Origin: an archaeon
GTDB taxonomy: Archaea > Nanobdellota > Nanobdellia > Pacearchaeales > GW2011-AR1
Direction: 5' to 3'
DNA length: 49,217 nt
NCBI GenBank assembly: GCA_024278335.1
Contig: JAJRTJ010000002.1
Location: 81,008-130,224, forward strand
Below are positions 31,625-40,799 of this stretch, one piece after another. The notes under the pieces were generated by a model. That model did no database searches. It saw only the letters and a program-made list of their open reading frames with translations, and was not told where the DNA came from. The number at the start of each line of letters is the position of its first letter. Positions within the stretch are counted from its first letter, which is position 1. Position numbers and translations under genes: made by a program.

Positions 31625-32887
31625 ATGAAAAAGAAAATAATTCCTTTATTATTAATCTTGTCAATTTCACTTATTTCAGCAATTCAAATAAATTCTCCTG
31701 AAACAATTAAACAAGACCAAACTCTTTTAGTAGAATTAACTGCAAATTTTGTTAATCCAATTCTTAAAGAAAATATTATCTTACAAAAAGAACATGTTAG
31801 GGTTTCTTCAGATTTTCAGCTTATTTTTGCAAATAATATCTATTACCTTGCAACTCCTCTTACGGGTAAATCTCCGGGCAATTATTCAATTATTATAAAA
31901 GATGCTTCATATCAGCAAGGAGCAGAAATAATAGATAAGGATATTTATATTAATTTTACAATTTCTGAGGAAAAGGCTGATTTTTTACTTTCTCCTGGAG
32001 TTGTTTATACTAATAAAAATTTTGAAGTAAAATTACAAAACTTAAAATCAGAGCCAGTAACAATTTCTTTAGTTTTATTTGAATATTCCCCCCAAGAATC
32101 TTCATCAAATGAAGATGCCACAGTTTTTGAGGCATTATTTGGAGATTCAGGACAAATAACTGAAAAAGAAGTAGATAGCACTTCAATAACTCTTAGGTCT
32201 GGAGAAATAGAGTTTCTTTCTTTTAAAGCAGAGGATTTTAAAAACAATTCTTTAAGAAAAATAAAATTCTCTTCTGCAAATACAGATTATTCTCTGCCAG
32301 TTTTTGTTTTTTTAAACAAATCAAGGGCAGATAAGCCAATTAAGCTTTCAACAAGGTTTGAGCCAGGAGCAGAAAATCTTTCTATGATAACAAATTCAAC
32401 AAAAACATATGTTTTTCATTTTTTTAATGAAGGGGAGGAAGATATAGAAAACATTACTTTTGTTGTTTCAGAATCTTTTAAGCCCTATGTAAACCTTTCT
32501 CTTTATTCTCTGGAGAATCTTGAGAAAGATTCAAGTATAACCTTTGAAGTTTATGTTTCTTCTCCTGAAAATGAATTAAGTGTGGATGGGTTTATAAATG
32601 CGGCTTCAGGAGATACTTTTTTGTCAGATTCAGAATTAACCTTAAATTTTATTAAAGATTATACCCCTCCAAAAAATGAAGCATATGCTTTTGACGACTC
32701 TTCCCCCCCAGACAACACTTCAAAAAAATCTTCATGGAAATTCTTGGGGATTTTTATTGTTATTGTAATAATTGTATTGGCTGTCTGGTTTTATTTTAAA
32801 AAATTCAAAAAAGCATCTTTAAAACCTAATTTACTAAAACAAGTTTCTGCAAAAAGACTTTCTCTAAAGCCTATTGAGAAAAAGTGA
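31625..32887 (+). CDS. Secreted, C-terminally anchored surface protein
   Basis: A 420-residue protein with a signal peptide (about 1-19, KKKIIPLLLILSISLISA), beta-rich extracellular domains, one C-terminal membrane helix (about 370-392) and a basic cytoplasmic tail. A segment TKTYVFHFFNEGEEDIENIT looks like CARDB/NEW3-type folds. It is probably co-transcribed with the preceding gene. Function unknown. Confidence 0.62.
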   Translation: MKKKIIPLLLILSISLISAIQINSPETIKQDQTLLVELTANFVNPILKENIILQKEHVRVSSDFQLIFANNIYYLATPLTGKSPGNYSIIIKDASYQQGAEIIDKDIYINFTISEEKADFLLSPGVVYTNKNFEVKLQNLKSEPVTISLVLFEYSPQESSSNEDATVFEALFGDSGQITEKEVDSTSITLRSGEIEFLSFKAEDFKNNSLRKIKFSSANTDYSLPVFVFLNKSRADKPIKLSTRFEPGAENLSMITNSTKTYVFHFFNEGEEDIENITFVVSESFKPYVNLSLYSLENLEKDSSITFEVYVSSPENELSVDGFINAASGDTFLSDSELTLNFIKDYTPPKNEAYAFDDSSPPDNTSKKSSWKFLGIFIVIVIIVLAVWFYFKKFKKASLKPNLLKQVSAKRLSLKPIEKK

Positions 32888-32899
32888 TATCTCCAGCCA

Positions 32900-33418
32900 C
32901 TATTCCTTCCCCTTCTTGCCTTTTTTCACGTCAGAGCTTTTGCTTTTTTTATTTTTAGAAGGTTTTTCCTTTTCTTTGCTTCCTTTTTTTTCTTCAAGCT
33001 TTTTTTGTAATTCTAAAACTTTTTGCTCTAGTTCCTGCCTTTGCATTTGTAAAATTCTCGCAACTTCATCATATTGGTGGAGTTTTCTTGCAACTTCACT
33101 TAGCATTTCTGCAAAATCATTATTTGTCACAAAAATTTTCTCTGGATAAGTTACTTCAACATAAGCAGGAGCATATTTAAAAACAAGCATTATTAAGTAT
33201 GCAGGGTTTTCCACTTCAACATTTACTTCTGCAAATGTGGAAAACAAGCCAGGCTGTTCTTTTATTTCTGCGGGTTCTTTTACTTCTCCAGATTCCAGTA
33301 TTGTCCCTCTTTCTTCTTTAATCTTATCAACAATCTCTTGCACGGCATCTTTTAAATGCTCTGCTGGCTTTCCAATTGCCTGCAAAATTAAAGTTCCTCT
33401 AACTTTTTCTGAGTCCAT
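32900..33418 (-). CDS. Conserved-looking hypothetical protein with coiled-coil tail
   Basis: From ATG 33418 (MDSEKVRGTLILQAIGKPAE) a 172-residue protein: an alpha/beta N-terminal domain (about 1-105, ending PAYVEVTYPEKIFVTNNDF), a coiled coil (about 110-145) and a Lys/Ser-rich tail. The family was not recognised. The ORF can be opened ten codons earlier, but that part overlaps the end of the HhH gene. It overlaps that gene by about 30 bases even with the later start. Confidence 0.6.
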   Translation of the reverse strand: MDSEKVRGTLILQAIGKPAEHLKDAVQEIVDKIKEERGTILESGEVKEPAEIKEQPGLFSTFAEVNVEVENPAYLIMLVFKYAPAYVEVTYPEKIFVTNNDFAEMLSEVARKLHQYDEVARILQMQRQELEQKVLELQKKLEEKKGSKEKEKPSKNKKSKSSDVKKGKKGKE

Positions 33419-33918
33419 TTTTTCTGAATATGAAAAGCAAACACACATAAAAGGATTAAAGAAACTATCATCAATCCTGCCTTTGCAAGCTTTTCTTTAT
33501 TAAATTCTTTTTTCTCTGTTTTTATATCTTTTGGAACCAAGATGATTGGATTTTCAACACGAGGATTAAAACTCTCTTTTTTGTTTTCTTCAACAATTTC
33601 TTTTAATTCTTCTTTTTCCGCCCTTTTTTTAATTTCAGGATTTTTCTCTGCTTCTACCTCAACACACGCCAAATCCTCTTCAATAATTGCATTAAGTTTT
33701 TTCTCTCCAATGCCAGAAACTTTAATTAAATCTTCAACAGATTCAAAAGGACGAGCATCTATAATTTTTTGCGCTGTTGCAGGCCCAACCCAAATTATTT
33801 TATCTAACTCTTCAAGCAAGGCAGAATTAATATCAATTTGTCCAGAATCACACTCAGCTAAGACGCCACTCATTAACAAAACAAATAAAATAACAAGGAA
33901 ATAAATTCCCCGAGCCAT
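33388..33918 (-). CDS. Exported helix-hairpin-helix protein, ComEA-like
   Basis: A 176-residue protein: signal peptide (about 1-21), then a double helix-hairpin-helix DNA-binding domain (about 27-90, IDINSALLEELDKIIWVGPA and VEDLIKVSGIGEKKLNAI), a charged linker and a C-terminal membrane helix (about 148-168). Exported HhH domains bind DNA at the cell surface in bacterial ComEA. A DNA-uptake or nutrient role would fit a scavenging DPANN cell but is inferred only. Confidence 0.75.
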   Translation of the reverse strand: MARGIYFLVILFVLLMSGVLAECDSGQIDINSALLEELDKIIWVGPATAQKIIDARPFESVEDLIKVSGIGEKKLNAIIEEDLACVEVEAEKNPEIKKRAEKEELKEIVEENKKESFNPRVENPIILVPKDIKTEKKEFNKEKLAKAGLMIVSLILLCVFAFHIQKKWTQKKLEEL

Positions 33919-33937
33919 TATTTGAGAAAGAAAAAGC

Positions 33938-34369
33938 TTATTTTAAATATTTAGTTTTAAAATCAACATATTCTATTTCAATTTTCCTTCCATTTTTTTT
34001 GCCTTTTGCAATAAGGATTCTGCTGAAAATTTTATTTTCTAAAAGCCAGAAACACATTCCTTTTTCAATTTTATCCAAATATCCTTGTTTCTTTACTTCA
34101 ATACCAATTACTTCAAAACTCTTTTCCCCCTTTTTTTTAAATGCAATAAAATCTGGAAACCCTGTTCCAACAGAAAGTGCTTTGAAAAAAGGATTATACT
34201 TTCTTTTTGCAGGAACAAGCTTGTTTTTTTCATAATCAACAGTATTCATCCATTTGCTAACAACCCATCCCATTGATTCCAGGTTTTCTCTGACTTTTGT
34301 TTCAAATCTCTGGCCTGCAGCTCTGCTTCTTTTTCCTCTTAATGAATTAGAAATCTTTTCTTTTTTCAT
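33938..34369 (-). CDS. PD-(D/E)XK nuclease-like protein
   Basis: The 143 residues contain GTGFPDFIAF (about 74-83) and, after a hairpin, VIGIEVKKQGYLDKIEKG (about 96-113): P-D plus E-x-K is the metal site of PD-(D/E)XK nucleases. The basic N-terminus (SLRGKRSRAAGQRFETKVRE) resembles the first helix of archaeal resolvase-like or VRR-type nucleases. Whether it is a repair or a resolvase enzyme is not clear. Confidence 0.72.
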   Translation of the reverse strand: MKKEKISNSLRGKRSRAAGQRFETKVRENLESMGWVVSKWMNTVDYEKNKLVPAKRKYNPFFKALSVGTGFPDFIAFKKKGEKSFEVIGIEVKKQGYLDKIEKGMCFWLLENKIFSRILIAKGKKNGRKIEIEYVDFKTKYLK

Positions 34370-34379
34370 TTTAGATATT

Positions 34380-34679
34380 TTAGTAATCTGGATTTTGTCC
34401 TTCTCTTAAAAATTTATCCATAACTTGATGTGCATATTTTATACTCGCTTCATACCAATTAGCTTCATCACATCCCAACTTTTGTTCTCTTGCAATTTTT
34501 GCTATCCTCCCATGAATCTCTTCCTCTCTTACCCCCCCATTATGCGCAGTTACAAATACTTTTTCTGCAAAATCTAAAGAGCAACAAGGTTCTTTTCTAA
34601 CAAAAACAAGCCCTAAAAATCTAATGACTCTCTCTAAATGTCTAATCACCCCTCTTGAATCTTCCCCTAGATTCTCCAT
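34380..34679 (-). CDS. Small hypothetical protein, 99 aa
   Basis: The 99 residues are mostly helical, with CC near residue 33, AHNGGVREEEIHGRIAKIAR (about 50-69) and a Cys at about 74. The family was not recognised. It sits between the nuclease-like gene and the histone gene on the same strand. Confidence 0.5.
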   Translation of the reverse strand: MENLGEDSRGVIRHLERVIRFLGLVFVRKEPCCSLDFAEKVFVTAHNGGVREEEIHGRIAKIAREQKLGCDEANWYEASIKYAHQVMDKFLREGQNPDY

Positions 34680-34726
34680 TTATTAAAAAATATTTTATCT
34701 ATTTTAAATATTGTTGTTTAAAAAAC

Positions 34727-34918
34727 CTACAAATCCCTTGCCTGCAAAGTTCTTCTCTTATTTGCCTTTGCCCTTTCAATCGCGTCGTTTAAAATATTTT
34801 CAACTTTTTTCTCCAGAGCCAATCCAACTTCTTCTGCAACAGAACTAACTTCTTCCTCCTGCCCTTTCTGAAGTTCTTTTACAACTTCTTTAATTCTTGA
34901 TTTATTTATTAGTGCCAT
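34727..34918 (-). CDS. Archaeal histone
   Basis: The 63 residues form a histone fold: helix 1 (KSRIKEVVKELQ), central helix (SSVAEEVGLALEKKVENILN) and the last part DAIERAKANKRRTLQARDL, where R-R-T-L-x-x-x-D-L is a histone signature. It wraps DNA as dimers. The gene overlaps the 3' end of lysS by 17 bases. Confidence 0.85.
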   Translation of the reverse strand: MALINKSRIKEVVKELQKGQEEEVSSVAEEVGLALEKKVENILNDAIERAKANKRRTLQARDL

Positions 34919-36389
34919 TTTCCTCTTTCTCAGGCTTCATAAAAGGAAAAAGAATAACATCTCTAATGGATTCTTGACCTGTTAAGAGTATCACCATTCT
35001 ATCTATTCCAATTCCAACCCCTCCTGTTGGGGGCATTCCATGTTCAATAGCATTTACAAAGTCCTTGTCATAGGGATTTGCTTCTTTATCCCCCTTTGAA
35101 AGCTTCTTTTGTTGTTCTTCTAAAAGTTCTTTTTGTTTTATTGGGTCGTTTAATTCAGAGTAAGCATTTCCTAATTCTGTTCCCATGCAAAAGGGTTCAA
35201 ATCTTTCAATAAGTCTGCATTCTGGGTCATTTCTATGGATTTTACATAGGGGAGTTGAACTTTCTGGGTGGTCTATTATAAATGTTGGCTGGATTAAAGA
35301 AGATTCGCATTTTTCTTCAAAAATAGCACAAACATAGCTTCCCCATTCCTCTTCTTTTGCTTCAATGCCTTCTTTTTCACAAAATTCCTTTAATTCTTTT
35401 TTTGACATTTTTTTAACATCTATTTTTGTGGCTTTTTTTATTGCATCTGCCATTGTAATCCTTTTCCAAGGCCTCTTAAAATCAACAATTGTTCCACCAA
35501 TGTTGACCTTTGTTTTTCCGTTATTAATTTTTTTAACACAATATTCATATAACTCTTCAAATAAATCCATCATATCATTATAGTCTGCATATGCTTCGTA
35601 AATTTCCATCATTACAAATTCTGGATTGTGCCACTTGTCAATTCCCTCGTTTCTGAAATTCCTTGCAATAGTAAATACTTTATCAAAGCCTCCAACAATT
35701 AACCTTTTTAAATAAAGTTCTGGAGAGATAGATAAAAACAAGTTTATATCCAGGGCATTTAAATGAGTTTTAAAAGGCCGGGCTTCAGCACCTCCATAAA
35801 CTGTCTGCAGATAAGGAGTGTCTACTTCTAAAAATCCTTTTTTCTTTAGTAATTCCCTTATAGCATCAATCATAATTTCTCTTTTTTTAAATACCCCCCT
35901 CACTTCAGGATTCATAATTAAATCAAGATATCTTTTTCTATATCTTTCTTCTTTGTCCTTTAACCCATGCCATTTTTCTGGAAGAGGTTTTATTGACTTG
36001 CTCAAAATTTCCAAACTTTTTACTAAGATTGAAATCTGACCGGTTTTTGTCTTTATGATTTTTCCTCCTACTCCAACAAAATCTCCAGAATCAACATATT
36101 TTTTTGATAATTTTCTCGTCTTATCCGGAGTTTCTTTTTCTTGGAGAACAATTTGAATCTCCCCCGTCCCATCTCTTAGATTCATAAATGCAATTTTTCC
36201 CAAATCTCTTTTTGTTATTACTCTTCCTGCTGTTTTGACTTTTGTTCCAATCTTTGCATTTAGACATTCTTCAAAACTTTGCTTTTTATCAAACTTATGG
36301 GGATAAGGATTAATTCCTTGTTTTCTTAATTCATTAATCTTCCTTATTCGTTCCTGAATGATTTGTTTCATACGCCCTTTTTCTTCCAT
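34902..36389 (-). CDS. lysS: Lysyl-tRNA synthetase, class II
   Basis: Charges tRNA-Lys. The 495-residue length is standard. An OB-fold anticodon-binding domain (about 50-150, GRVITKRDLGKIAFMNLRDG) precedes the class II catalytic core: motif 2 FRNEGIDKWHNPEFVMMEIY and motif 3 GVGIGIDRMVILLTG. Class II LysRS is the bacterial/eukaryotic type; many archaea use class I instead. A nearby in-frame ATG seven codons in could be the true start. The histone gene overlaps the end. Confidence 0.96.
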   Translation of the reverse strand: MEEKGRMKQIIQERIRKINELRKQGINPYPHKFDKKQSFEECLNAKIGTKVKTAGRVITKRDLGKIAFMNLRDGTGEIQIVLQEKETPDKTRKLSKKYVDSGDFVGVGGKIIKTKTGQISILVKSLEILSKSIKPLPEKWHGLKDKEERYRKRYLDLIMNPEVRGVFKKREIMIDAIRELLKKKGFLEVDTPYLQTVYGGAEARPFKTHLNALDINLFLSISPELYLKRLIVGGFDKVFTIARNFRNEGIDKWHNPEFVMMEIYEAYADYNDMMDLFEELYEYCVKKINNGKTKVNIGGTIVDFKRPWKRITMADAIKKATKIDVKKMSKKELKEFCEKEGIEAKEEEWGSYVCAIFEEKCESSLIQPTFIIDHPESSTPLCKIHRNDPECRLIERFEPFCMGTELGNAYSELNDPIKQKELLEEQQKKLSKGDKEANPYDKDFVNAIEHGMPPTGGVGIGIDRMVILLTGQESIRDVILFPFMKPEKEENGTNK

Positions 36390-36444
36390 AATAATTAGAT
36401 TAGAGAATCCTCATTTAAATAGATTTTTGTTGTTCTTTCAAACA

Positions 36445-36876
36445 CTATTTTCTCCTTGGAATTTTTTTATAATGCCCGTGCTTTTCAAGTTCTTTATTTA
36501 AAATTTCATCTGCAACTTGCTGAAACTTGTCCCATCTTGAAGCATGCTCAAAAGAAACTTTCTCAAATTCATCAATCAATTTGTGAACTTTTAAAAACAA
36601 AGGAAGAAGTTTAGGATTTTTGACTCTATATTCTCCAAGCAATTGTTTAACAACAAGCTCTGAATCCAAAATACAGGTAATTTCTTTTGCTGTAATCTTT
36701 TTTGCAAGCTCAAGAGCCTTAATCAAGGCCTCATATTCACAGATGTTATTTGTAACAAAATTGCCGATTTTTTGGGCATACTTCATGAGAATTTCATCAT
36801 CTTTTCTGATAATTACTCCAATTGCTCCTGGCCCGGGATTTCCCCTGCAACCCCCATCTGAGTTAGTATAAATCAT
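36445..36876 (-). CDS. rnhA: Ribonuclease HI
   Basis: From ATG 36876 (MIYTNSDGGCRGNPGPG) a 143-residue RNase H that cuts RNA in RNA-DNA hybrids. Active-site carboxylates are visible: Asp in NSDGGCRGN, Glu in NICEYEAL, Asp in LDSELVV and Asp in QVADEI. The ORF continues 14 codons upstream without homology; the later ATG gives the normal start. Confidence 0.92.
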   Translation of the reverse strand: MIYTNSDGGCRGNPGPGAIGVIIRKDDEILMKYAQKIGNFVTNNICEYEALIKALELAKKITAKEITCILDSELVVKQLLGEYRVKNPKLLPLFLKVHKLIDEFEKVSFEHASRWDKFQQVADEILNKELEKHGHYKKIPRRK

Positions 36877-36918
36877 TTTTAAAAAAATAAAATCTTCTAT
36901 AAAAACATTTATCACCAC

Positions 36919-37194
36919 TTAAATGTGTAATATCTTAAAGGTTCTAAAATCTTGAAATTTTTCTGGTTTTTCTTCAACTTTTCTAATCTCTGCATGTTTT
37001 GGGCCTTTCTTGCAAATCTCAACCATTTTTTTTACTGCATCAATATTTCCTTCAAGAAAAATCTCAATTCTCCCGTCTTCAAGATTTCTTACAAATCCCC
37101 GGACATCATGCCTCACTGCATTTTCTTTTACAAAATTTCTAAAAAACACTCCCTGCACCGAACCGGTAATATACAATCTAACTGACTTTTTCAT
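36919..37194 (-). CDS. acyP: Acylphosphatase
   Basis: From ATG 37194 (MKKSVRLYITGSVQGVFFRN) a 91-residue enzyme that hydrolyses acyl phosphates. GSVQGVFFRN carries the active-site Arg, GFVRNLEDGRIEIFLEG the active-site Asn. The long ORF upstream of this ATG overlaps the next gene and is not coding. Confidence 0.93.
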   Translation of the reverse strand: MKKSVRLYITGSVQGVFFRNFVKENAVRHDVRGFVRNLEDGRIEIFLEGNIDAVKKMVEICKKGPKHAEIRKVEEKPEKFQDFRTFKILHI

Positions 37195-37234
37195 ATGAAA
37201 AACACTTTTAATAGGTTTATTAATATTATTGAAT

Positions 37235-37459
37235 TTATGCAACAGCTTCAAGCTCAAGCCCACTTTTATAAGGGTCTTTTTTAGACAATAAAAACTTTCT
37301 TGCTTCCTCTTCATGTAAAATATCATAAAAATCCCCTCCCTCTCTTTTATGCCTTTCTATAATCTTTTCTCCAAACTCTCCAAGTTCTCTTCTAGCCCAG
37401 GAATAAACATCTTTAATATTTGGTTCTTTCCACCATCCTTCTTGATTTAAATCTTCCAT
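37235..37459 (-). CDS. Small hypothetical protein, 74 aa
   Basis: A soluble, charged 74-residue protein (MEDLNQEGWWKEPNIKDVYS, then helical). No family recognised. It lies between the trmY and acyP genes on the same strand with short gaps, and has coding-like composition. Confidence 0.5.
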   Translation of the reverse strand: MEDLNQEGWWKEPNIKDVYSWARRELGEFGEKIIERHKREGGDFYDILHEEEARKFLLSKKDPYKSGLELEAVA

Positions 37460-37491
37460 GCAAATAAATTGATTTTACATTTAATAAATTT

Positions 37492-38073
37492 TTATATTCC
37501 TCTTCTATCTAATTCATTATTTACTACTGCAATTGTTTGAGAGGCAAAATACATTTTTGGACCAATAGAAATCTTTTTTGCAATTTCTTTTAATCTTTTT
37601 AATTCTTTTTTAGGAAGCCCTTCATGGTCTCCTACAATAAAAACACAATTATCTTTAATCTTAGCTTTTCTTATGTCCTCTCCTGTTTTGTCTAAAATAA
37701 AAATCTCTCCTTTTTTTTCAAATTCACCAATAACCTTTAAAAAACTCTTTTTTTCAATAAAACAACCAGGAAAAATCTCCTTTTTTTCACCCTCTTTGTA
37801 TTTATAAAGAAGTTTCTTAATTAAATTTCCTACATCTTTTTTACTTATTGGAGTCCCTTCTTTAACTTGTATTTCAAGGTGCTTTGGAGGGTCAGGCATC
37901 CCATAAAAAACAAAATGAAATATGACATCTTCTCTAATTCCATGGGATAAAAAAACTCCTTGAATAAAACTATGAATTGCAATATCCATTCTTCCAGCTT
38001 TCATTAAGTCTCCTCCAGAAAGTGCATTTCCAGAAGTCACTGCATTTGATGAAAAATATACAAAGTGTCTCAT
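37492..38073 (-). CDS. trmY: tRNA (pseudouridine-54 N1)-methyltransferase TrmY
   Basis: SPOUT-family enzyme making N1-methylpseudouridine at position 54 of archaeal tRNAs. The 193 residues are of normal length, with the N-terminal MRHFVYFSSNAVTSGNALSG, the cofactor-knot segment CVFIVGDHEGLPKKEL (about 147-162) and a late SIGPKMYFASQTIAVVNNEL. It lies upstream of acyP and downstream of the Cbf5 gene. Confidence 0.92.
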   Translation of the reverse strand: MRHFVYFSSNAVTSGNALSGGDLMKAGRMDIAIHSFIQGVFLSHGIREDVIFHFVFYGMPDPPKHLEIQVKEGTPISKKDVGNLIKKLLYKYKEGEKKEIFPGCFIEKKSFLKVIGEFEKKGEIFILDKTGEDIRKAKIKDNCVFIVGDHEGLPKKELKRLKEIAKKISIGPKMYFASQTIAVVNNELDRRGI

Positions 38074-38152
38074 AAAACTAAGAAAAATAGCTGGATTATA
38101 AAGTTATTCCCTCTCTTCAAGTATTCTCAGGCATACTTTTTCATAAATATAT

Positions 38153-39013
38153 TTATTGCGATATCGGCTGCATAACAAATTCTGGTTTTAGAGAACCCTT
38201 CAAAACCTTATACATTCCTACAAATCTCTTTTCACAAAAAACACTTACAATCTTTCCAATTGCAGGAAGCTTGTCAAGAACGTCTTTTTCTAAAATTGAT
38301 TTTACAGTTAAAATTTGCTTTAAATTATCTTTTTTAATCTGAACAACATCATAAACTTTAGAAACAATCTCTGCAGGGATAATCATCTCTCTAAGTTTTG
38401 AATCATTTCCTGCTTGATATTCTTCAATAGCCTTTTCAAAATCATAAAGATTGACAGCATTTTTTTCAAGAAAAATTCCTGCCCTGACTCTGCGAAGCTC
38501 CAGCATATGCGCCCCAATTCCCAACTCTTTTCCCAAGTCATCAATCAATTTCCTAATATAAGTTCCTCCTTCACAAGAAACTCTAAACAAAATATCTTTT
38601 GCATCTTGCTCAAGCAATTTAAATTCATAAACTTCCCTTTCTCTTTCCTGCCTTTTTACCCGAGATCTTACAGGGGGAATTTGTTTTATTTTTCCGATAA
38701 ATTTTCCATCAATAACCCTCTGAACCGCCCTCATTTCTGCCCCTCCATGAAAGCGGGCAATTCCAACATATTCTTTGTCTTCTCCAAGAAAATAGCCAGT
38801 TAGTTTACAAGCTCTTCCAAGTGCAACAGGCAGAACTCCTGTAACCCTTGGATCAAGTGTTCCAAAATGGGAAGTCTTGTTTAATTTAAGACTTTTTTTA
38901 ATAAACTCTGAAACAGAAAACGAAGTTGGACCAGAGGGTTTGTCAATATTAATTATTCCAAAATTAATCAATTCCTCAGTGGATTTGTCTTCTTTAATTT
39001 CGTCAATTTCCAT
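38153..39013 (-). CDS. cbf5: Cbf5 / TruB family pseudouridine synthase
   Basis: Catalytic subunit of archaeal H/ACA ribonucleoprotein. The 286-residue protein has the catalytic segment GTLDPRVTGVLPVALGRACK with its Asp, IPPVRSRVKRQEREREVYEF, and GGTYIRKLIDDLGKELG, followed by a PUA domain (about 205-283). Typical archaeal Cbf5 has 320-340 residues; this one is short at both ends. Its ATG overlaps the stop of the radical SAM gene by one base. Confidence 0.93.
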   Translation of the reverse strand: MEIDEIKEDKSTEELINFGIINIDKPSGPTSFSVSEFIKKSLKLNKTSHFGTLDPRVTGVLPVALGRACKLTGYFLGEDKEYVGIARFHGGAEMRAVQRVIDGKFIGKIKQIPPVRSRVKRQEREREVYEFKLLEQDAKDILFRVSCEGGTYIRKLIDDLGKELGIGAHMLELRRVRAGIFLEKNAVNLYDFEKAIEEYQAGNDSKLREMIIPAEIVSKVYDVVQIKKDNLKQILTVKSILEKDVLDKLPAIGKIVSVFCEKRFVGMYKVLKGSLKPEFVMQPISQ

Positions 39014-40086
39014 TAAATTTCCTCAACTTCTATTTCTTCTCTATCTGAAGTAGGATATTCTTCTATTTTAAGAATCTTAAATTTATCTAAGTTTCGCTTT
39101 ACTTTTGCAGGATTTAAAATCATTCTTTTTTTCTCAGCATCATAAAGGCAGTTGTTTTTTCCAAAAGCTTTTTCTACATTCAAAATATCTTTTTTGTTTT
39201 TAATTTTGGTTGTGAAATAAATAACTGTTCCTTCTGAACTATGTTTTCCAAATGCAAGAATCTTATAATTTTTTAATCGGTTTTTAAATTGGTGCCAATT
39301 TTTTGTCTTTGCACTGCACAAATGAATTTTAAGTCTTGGATAAATTTTATGCAAAAATCGCATAATTCTTTTCCCGCTTTCAATAGAGCCTGCGATGACA
39401 TAGCCTCCCTCTTTTATTTTATATTTTTTTAAGAAAAAGTCTTTGTTGCTTTCTCCAATTTCTAATTCATTTAAATTAATAAATCCAACTTCTTTTGCAA
39501 GATTTTTTAAAAACCTCTTTAAAAGATTTTCTTTATCTGGAAAAACTGGAATTTCAATTCCAATATTTTTTTTCTTAAAAAATTCTTGAGCAAGTTTAAT
39601 CTTTCTTTTTTCTTCTTGCCAGTTGCTTTCAATATCAGGATGAAATCTTACTTCATCAATTACTTTAGAGAGTTTTCTTAACTTATCCTTTGTAATTAAT
39701 TTTGTCGGAAGATAAATATGTATATGGAATTCTTTAAATTTTTTCTTTAATGCTTCTGCATATTTTAAAGTTCTTTCAAATTTTAATAAAGGGTCGCCTC
39801 CAGTTATTCCGCATCCTTTTGCACCGCTGTTTTCTATTTCTTTAAAAACTTCTTTTAAATCTCCAATTTTACAAAGCTTTTCATTTGCCCATACTTTATC
39901 AATATTTTTTCTTTTTTTGCTAAGAGAGCAATAAGAGCAGTTTCGAGAGCATTTGCCTGTAACAAACAAAACCATCTTTCTCCCTCTTAAGCATCTTCTG
40001 CATCCCTCACAAATTCCTTCGCAAATATAAGAATCAAATGAAGATTTCCTCAGTGCTTGAAATTTTCTCATTATTTTTTTTATCAT
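39013..40086 (-). CDS. Radical SAM protein, COG2108-like
   Basis: A 357-residue enzyme with the radical SAM cluster CSRNCSYC (C-x3-C-x2-C, about 48-55) preceded by another Cys-rich stretch (CEGICEGCRRCLRG, about 22-35), and GITGGDPLL as the glycine-rich SAM site. The order resembles archaeal COG2108 proteins, related to pyruvate formate-lyase activating enzymes; the substrate is unknown. It overlaps the AlkD-like gene by four bases. Confidence 0.8.
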   Translation of the reverse strand: MIKKIMRKFQALRKSSFDSYICEGICEGCRRCLRGRKMVLFVTGKCSRNCSYCSLSKKRKNIDKVWANEKLCKIGDLKEVFKEIENSGAKGCGITGGDPLLKFERTLKYAEALKKKFKEFHIHIYLPTKLITKDKLRKLSKVIDEVRFHPDIESNWQEEKRKIKLAQEFFKKKNIGIEIPVFPDKENLLKRFLKNLAKEVGFINLNELEIGESNKDFFLKKYKIKEGGYVIAGSIESGKRIMRFLHKIYPRLKIHLCSAKTKNWHQFKNRLKNYKILAFGKHSSEGTVIYFTTKIKNKKDILNVEKAFGKNNCLYDAEKKRMILNPAKVKRNLDKFKILKIEEYPTSDREEIEVEEI

Positions 40087-40790
40087 TTAAATTTCCCCAC
40101 TAATATTTCTTTTCTTTCTTTTTCATTAAATTTTTCAATTGCATATCTCAAGGTTATTCGAGAAATTTTTTCATAATGCTTTTTTAAAAATTCTTTTAAT
40201 ATTTCTTCATTTCTTTTTCCAACTTCCCTCAACATCCACCCAACTGCTTTTTGTATCAGGTCATGTCCATCTCCTAATAATTTTTCTGAGATTTCAAGAG
40301 TTTCTTTAAATTTATTATTTTTAATAAAAGCAAAAGTAGATACAATAGAAATTCTCTTCTCCCATAGATTCTCGGATTTTGCTAATTCATATAAAATTTT
40401 TCTCTCAAAAGTTTTGTCTATAAGAAAATTCCCTAAAATCTTTGGAGCAGTTAAATCAACCAAATCCCAGTTATTGAATTTTTTTGCATTTTTTAAATAA
40501 AAATTTACAATATTTGCTTTTTCTTCTGAGGCTTGTTCATATTTATAGACTAAGATTAGTGCTCCAGTAAACCTTTCTTCATGTATTTTAGAATTCAACA
40601 ATTCCTGAATTTTTATCAAAGGCATGCCAAGATATTTTTTTGCAATTTCTCTTTGAGTCGGAACTTTTATTCCTAAGAAAATATCTCCGTCTCCATATTC
40701 TCCTTTATTAGTTCTAAAAAATCTTTGCAAAATTTCCGCCTGCTTTGAATCAGCTTTGTTTTTCAGCTCTTTTTTTATTTGTTCTATCAT
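40083..40790 (-). CDS. AlkD-like DNA glycosylase
   Basis: A 235-residue all-helical HEAT-like protein of the DNA alkylation-repair (AlkD/AlkC) family. Visible: FLGIKVPTQREIAKKYLG (about 38-55), NNWDLVDLTAPKILG (about 106-120), and GWMLREVGKRNEEILKEFLK (about 184-203). Trp and Asp in NNWDLVD correspond to the catalytic region. AlkD excises alkylated bases. Confidence 0.9.
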   Translation of the reverse strand: MIEQIKKELKNKADSKQAEILQRFFRTNKGEYGDGDIFLGIKVPTQREIAKKYLGMPLIKIQELLNSKIHEERFTGALILVYKYEQASEEKANIVNFYLKNAKKFNNWDLVDLTAPKILGNFLIDKTFERKILYELAKSENLWEKRISIVSTFAFIKNNKFKETLEISEKLLGDGHDLIQKAVGWMLREVGKRNEEILKEFLKKHYEKISRITLRYAIEKFNEKERKEILVGKFK

Positions 40791-40799
40791 GAGAATTTC

